Assembly: GCA_963580285.1 (NCBI GenBank)
Contig: OY757014.1
Span: forward strand, 15,142,725-15,206,724
Reading direction: 5' to 3'
DNA length: 64,000 nucleotides
DNA from: Lucinisca nassula
Lineage: Eukaryota > Mollusca > Bivalvia > Lucinida > Lucinidae
Every line of letters begins with the position of its first letter. Positions within the stretch are counted from its first letter, which is position 1. The translations under genes were made by a program, and so were the position numbers. Shown here piece after piece: positions 61,581-64,000 of the stretch. The notes under the pieces were generated by a model, which had not been told where the DNA came from, did no database searches, and worked only from the letters and a program-made list of their open reading frames with translations.

Positions 61581-62060
61581 TCTGATCAGCTCAGATTCAA
61601 GCTTGACGGGAAGTTTTATTTTGTTTAAGCAATGCCATTTGGTTGCAGCATAGCTCGCCAGACTTTCGAGACTGTCGCTACTTTTTTGGAATTCTGGGTA
61701 GCTAGACATGTTTCTGAGGGACGATTCATGTGTTATCTTGACAGTTTCCTGCTTGGTACTGGGGAGTCCATTTTGTTGGCAATTTATGAATGCTACATGT
61801 GGTTTATCAAAGATACACTGTCACCTTCGCATCACAGCAGATATGAAGGAATTTGAACTTTGGGTACAATTTTTCAAAAAAAAAAAATTATGGTATTTCC
61901 GTTTCTCATGACCGGTTCTGGATGTCAAATGAGGACTTACAGCACTGCACCATTCGTGCAAGGGGTTTGAACTCGGTTTTGGTGCCTACTTTGTAGGTAA
62001 TGAGATAAGACCAGTGGTCCAGTGGATAATTTTTCCATCTTTGGAGCATCTTCTGTTATT
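61581..62060 (+). pseudogene. DIRS/Ngaro-like reverse transcriptase and RNase H, broken
   Basis: The frame at 61581 reads FKLDGKFYFV, a stop (61626-61628), then MPFGCSIARQTFETVATFLE and CYLDSFLLGTGE. MPFG and the YLDD box (here YLDS, aspartate codon 61740-61742) are reverse-transcriptase signatures, and the wording is that of DIRS-order elements. About 120 bases on, after frame changes, GFGAYFVG (61975 onward) matches the RNase H start of those elements. The second catalytic aspartate is serine, and stops and shifts break the frame, so it is inactive. Confidence 0.7.
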
Positions 62061-62089
62061 TATTTTTGATTTATAAAAAAAAAAAAAAA

Positions 62090-62475
62090 AAACAGTAGTG
62101 TACTGGGAACTGCACCCTGCAGTACACCACATTCTATTCAAAATTACAGACCAACCTTACCAAGTCACGGAAGGCAATGTTAATCGAGATATTTCCATGA
62201 CATATTAAATGTAGAGTGCCGAGCACTGAACCTTGCAGTACACAACAATCTTTTCAAATCTACGGATCAACCTTACCACTCACGGAGGGTAATGTTTAAT
62301 GAGATATTTCCATTCATGTATTTATTTATTTATTTATTTTAATTTATGCATTTATTAAAATGTAGAATACTGAGCACTTCACCTTGCAGTACACCACATT
62401 CTAATCACACATACCCACTCACGCAGGGTAATGTTGGATGAGATAGTTCTAATCAGATAAATAAACTGCATAAAT
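62090..62475. repeat. Three tandem units of about 125 bp
   Basis: CCTTGCAGTACACCACATTC-type words at about 62115, 62232 and 62383, with CACGGAGGGTAATGTT and GAGATATTTCCAT, mark three diverged units. An ATTT microsatellite lies at 62317-62342. The array sits between the RNase H and recombinase remnants. Confidence 0.7.
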
Positions 62476-62525
62476 ATATACTTCATCTTTAGAATTAGTT
62501 GAGACATAACTGCCCTCCAACAATA

Positions 62526-62835
62526 TCGTGCATCCCACTTGCAATCAATGCATCTATATGTTGCCTTGGTTGTCAAACAATATATGATGTGGAAGCCTGA
62601 TGGTAGTCTAGACTTCTTTTGCCTCCGGAATGGCTATTCATTAAAGCACTGTCAGCTCAGTGGCATTCTTGTGACAGCTGTAGAAAATAAATTAGGACTT
62701 CCAAAAAAACTTTATGCTGCACATTCCTTTAGAATTGGAAGGGCTATTAATTTGGCAGCTAAGGGTATTCTAGTATAGCCATAAAAGAACTTGGTTGATG
62801 GAAAACTGGGGCGGTAACATGGTACATACGTTTTT
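62526..62835 (+). pseudogene. Tyrosine recombinase (YR) fragment, broken
   Basis: The frame 62539-62778 reads ...DFFCLRNGYSLKHCQLSGIL... and AAHSFRIGRAINLAAKGI. HSFRIG holds the first catalytic arginine region of the YR fold (codon 62731-62733). After a frame change, KELG-stop-WKTGAVTWYIRF follows, with TGA (62796-62798) where the family has arginine and the nucleophilic tyrosine codon at 62823-62825. In DIRS and Ngaro elements this enzyme integrates a circular DNA intermediate. Confidence 0.75.
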
Positions 62836-62844
62836 AAATTGTCT

Positions 62845-63432
62845 GTTACAGATATATTGCTTATCGGTGATTCCCTGGTTTCACACCTTGCTGACAGTGT
62901 ATCTATCAGCTCTCAGACCTCCAGCTAATGCAGTGATTGTTAGCTAAAATTTTTATTAGGGTAAAGCGATGCACTGGTATCACTACGACACCGAGCTCCA
63001 ATGGTTGCTGCAGTTTCATTCAACCCTTGTGATGATAATTATTCACCTCGGGGGCAACAACCTTGTTGAGTGGTCCCAAAGCAAACTTCTTAAAGACTTT
63101 TAAAAGCTAATTTGCATACATGGCTTCTATCTATCCCGAAGCCCAAACGGTATGATCAGACATCCTCCCTAATTGTCAGTCGTGGCTGGGGGCGGACAAC
63201 ACTCATGAAGGGCTTAAAAAGCTGGATCAAAGGAGGCGTATAAACCAATCGGGTAGACAGCCTGCTTTAAATGTAGTGACCGAACAATCAAGCATGTGCT
63301 CGATTTCAATACAACAGGGCTATTTAAGACGGATAGGGGTCATCTCACTGCTGTGGGCAATATCATATTTTTAAATACATTTGAGGAAGTAGTCAATCAA
63401 TTTGTTACAGACCCTTCTTCCCAAATGTAAAA
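62845..63432 (+). pseudogene. SGNH-type hydrolase remnant
   Basis: ILLIGDSLVSHLADS (GDS block, 62866-62874), IIIHLGGNNLVEW (the GxN block, 63050-63061) and FKTDRGHLTAVGNIIFLNTF (D-x-x-H, aspartate 63332-63334, histidine 63341-63343) are the three SGNH hydrolase blocks in order. They lie in different frames with stops between. SGNH domains are known in some Ngaro elements, which fits the recombinase just upstream. The role in transposition is unknown. Confidence 0.65.
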
Positions 63433-63612
63433 TCCTAATATGTAGTTAGAATAACAGGACAAGGATAAAAAGGCTATATTCATAAAAATGTTGACTTGCT
63501 GAATTGGGGGACAAATTTATGTGGGGCATCATAAATTTGCTGTGGCGGAATTCAGCATTCGATAGGGGGGACGCTTTGCTTACACAGCTGTTTGGTTGTA
63601 ATGAAACTTTAC
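63433..63612. other. Nothing recognised
   Basis: Non-coding DNA between the hydrolase remnant and the direct repeats. Confidence 0.35.
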
Positions 63613-63866
63613 GCCTTGAGCCTAGATTCCAAATACTGGTTGCTGGGGGCAAAGGCTGAAGTTTGTTTCTTTCAGGACTTCTACTTGGACTGGGTGGCAT
63701 CTCCTTCATGGAAGTGGTTCGCCATAGCCTGAAGATTTGTTCTTGAGCCTAGATTCCGGATACTGGTTGCTGGGAGCAGAGCTGAGGCTTGTTTCTTTCA
63801 GAACTTCTTGAACTGGGTGGCGTCTCCTTCATGGAAATGGTTCGCCATAGCCTGAGGATGTGTTCC
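63613..63866 (+). repeat. Direct repeat, two units of about 125 bp
   Basis: CTTGAGCCTAGATTCC ... TACTGGTTGCTGGG ... TTTGTTTCTTTCAG ... TCTCCTTCATGGAA ... GGTTCGCCATAGCCTGA occurs at 63616-63742 and again at 63743-63865. It follows the coding remnants directly and may be part of the split direct repeats that end Ngaro-type elements. Confidence 0.8.
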
Positions 63867-64000
63867 CCCCAGGGTCATACTAAAAAATTTCTAAATTGCA
63901 AGTCATAAGTAAGGTTCGCACGTGCAGCCGGGGCTATTTGAATATATGTAATAAGGGATGGATTACATGGTATGCATTGCATAATGCAGAAGATGGTATG

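Overview
The window looks like intergenic or intronic DNA from a bivalve mollusc. The reasons are its AT-rich background, pol III-type SINEs, long open-frame-free stretches, and very dense nested DNA transposons whose tandem cores recall clam and oyster 'pearl'-type repeats. A venerid-like clam is my best guess, at low confidence. I found no intact host gene and no convincing host exon. The only recognisable coding material is a decayed DD34D mariner transposase (17931-18990) and a decayed DIRS/Ngaro-like tyrosine-recombinase retroelement (61581-63430).

Layout. 1-2500: a 162-bp tandem array, then a rolling-circle-type element with a 331-bp core. 2500-9200: MITEs, SINEs and a short rolling-circle element. 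9215-13350: a 4.1-kb element with about 21 copies of a 166-bp unit. 14-28 kb: TTAA-flanked palindromic MITEs, one carrying the mariner, plus two more rolling-circle elements and a Tigger-like element. 28.0-35.3 kb: a nested stack in which a small TTAA MITE is split by a 7.1-kb TTAA-flanked insertion. That insertion holds a composite satellite, and the satellite is split by a foldback element and by another rolling-circle element. 36.6-37.1 kb: a MITE carrying an insert with a complete hammerhead ribozyme fold. 37-50 kb: more MITEs, SINEs with clear target duplications, and Tigger/mariner-like MITEs. 50.0-53.9 kb: one rolling-circle element nested in another. 54-59.5 kb: further rolling-circle elements, three of them inserted at the same T-run of a 140-bp satellite. 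59.6-61.5 kb: sequence with few repeats that I cannot assign. 61.6-64 kb: the DIRS/Ngaro-like relic.

Two systems dominate. (1) Eleven elements or ends in eight subfamilies follow a Helentron/HINE-like plan: a 5' hairpin after a T-run, a CGTC-rich tract, an unrelated tandem core, a short inverted copy of the 5' end, usually a 3' hairpin, and in most a CTTG terminus followed by T. Several insertion sites can be checked against uninterrupted copies in this same window. (2) TTAA-flanked MITE families with different ends share one central hairpin (arms resembling CAAACAGTGTAGACC and its complement). In my labels, TTAA-A, B, F and G and cassettes D and E are MITE families, hairpin-C is a palindromic family, and Hel-A to Hel-H are the rolling-circle subfamilies.
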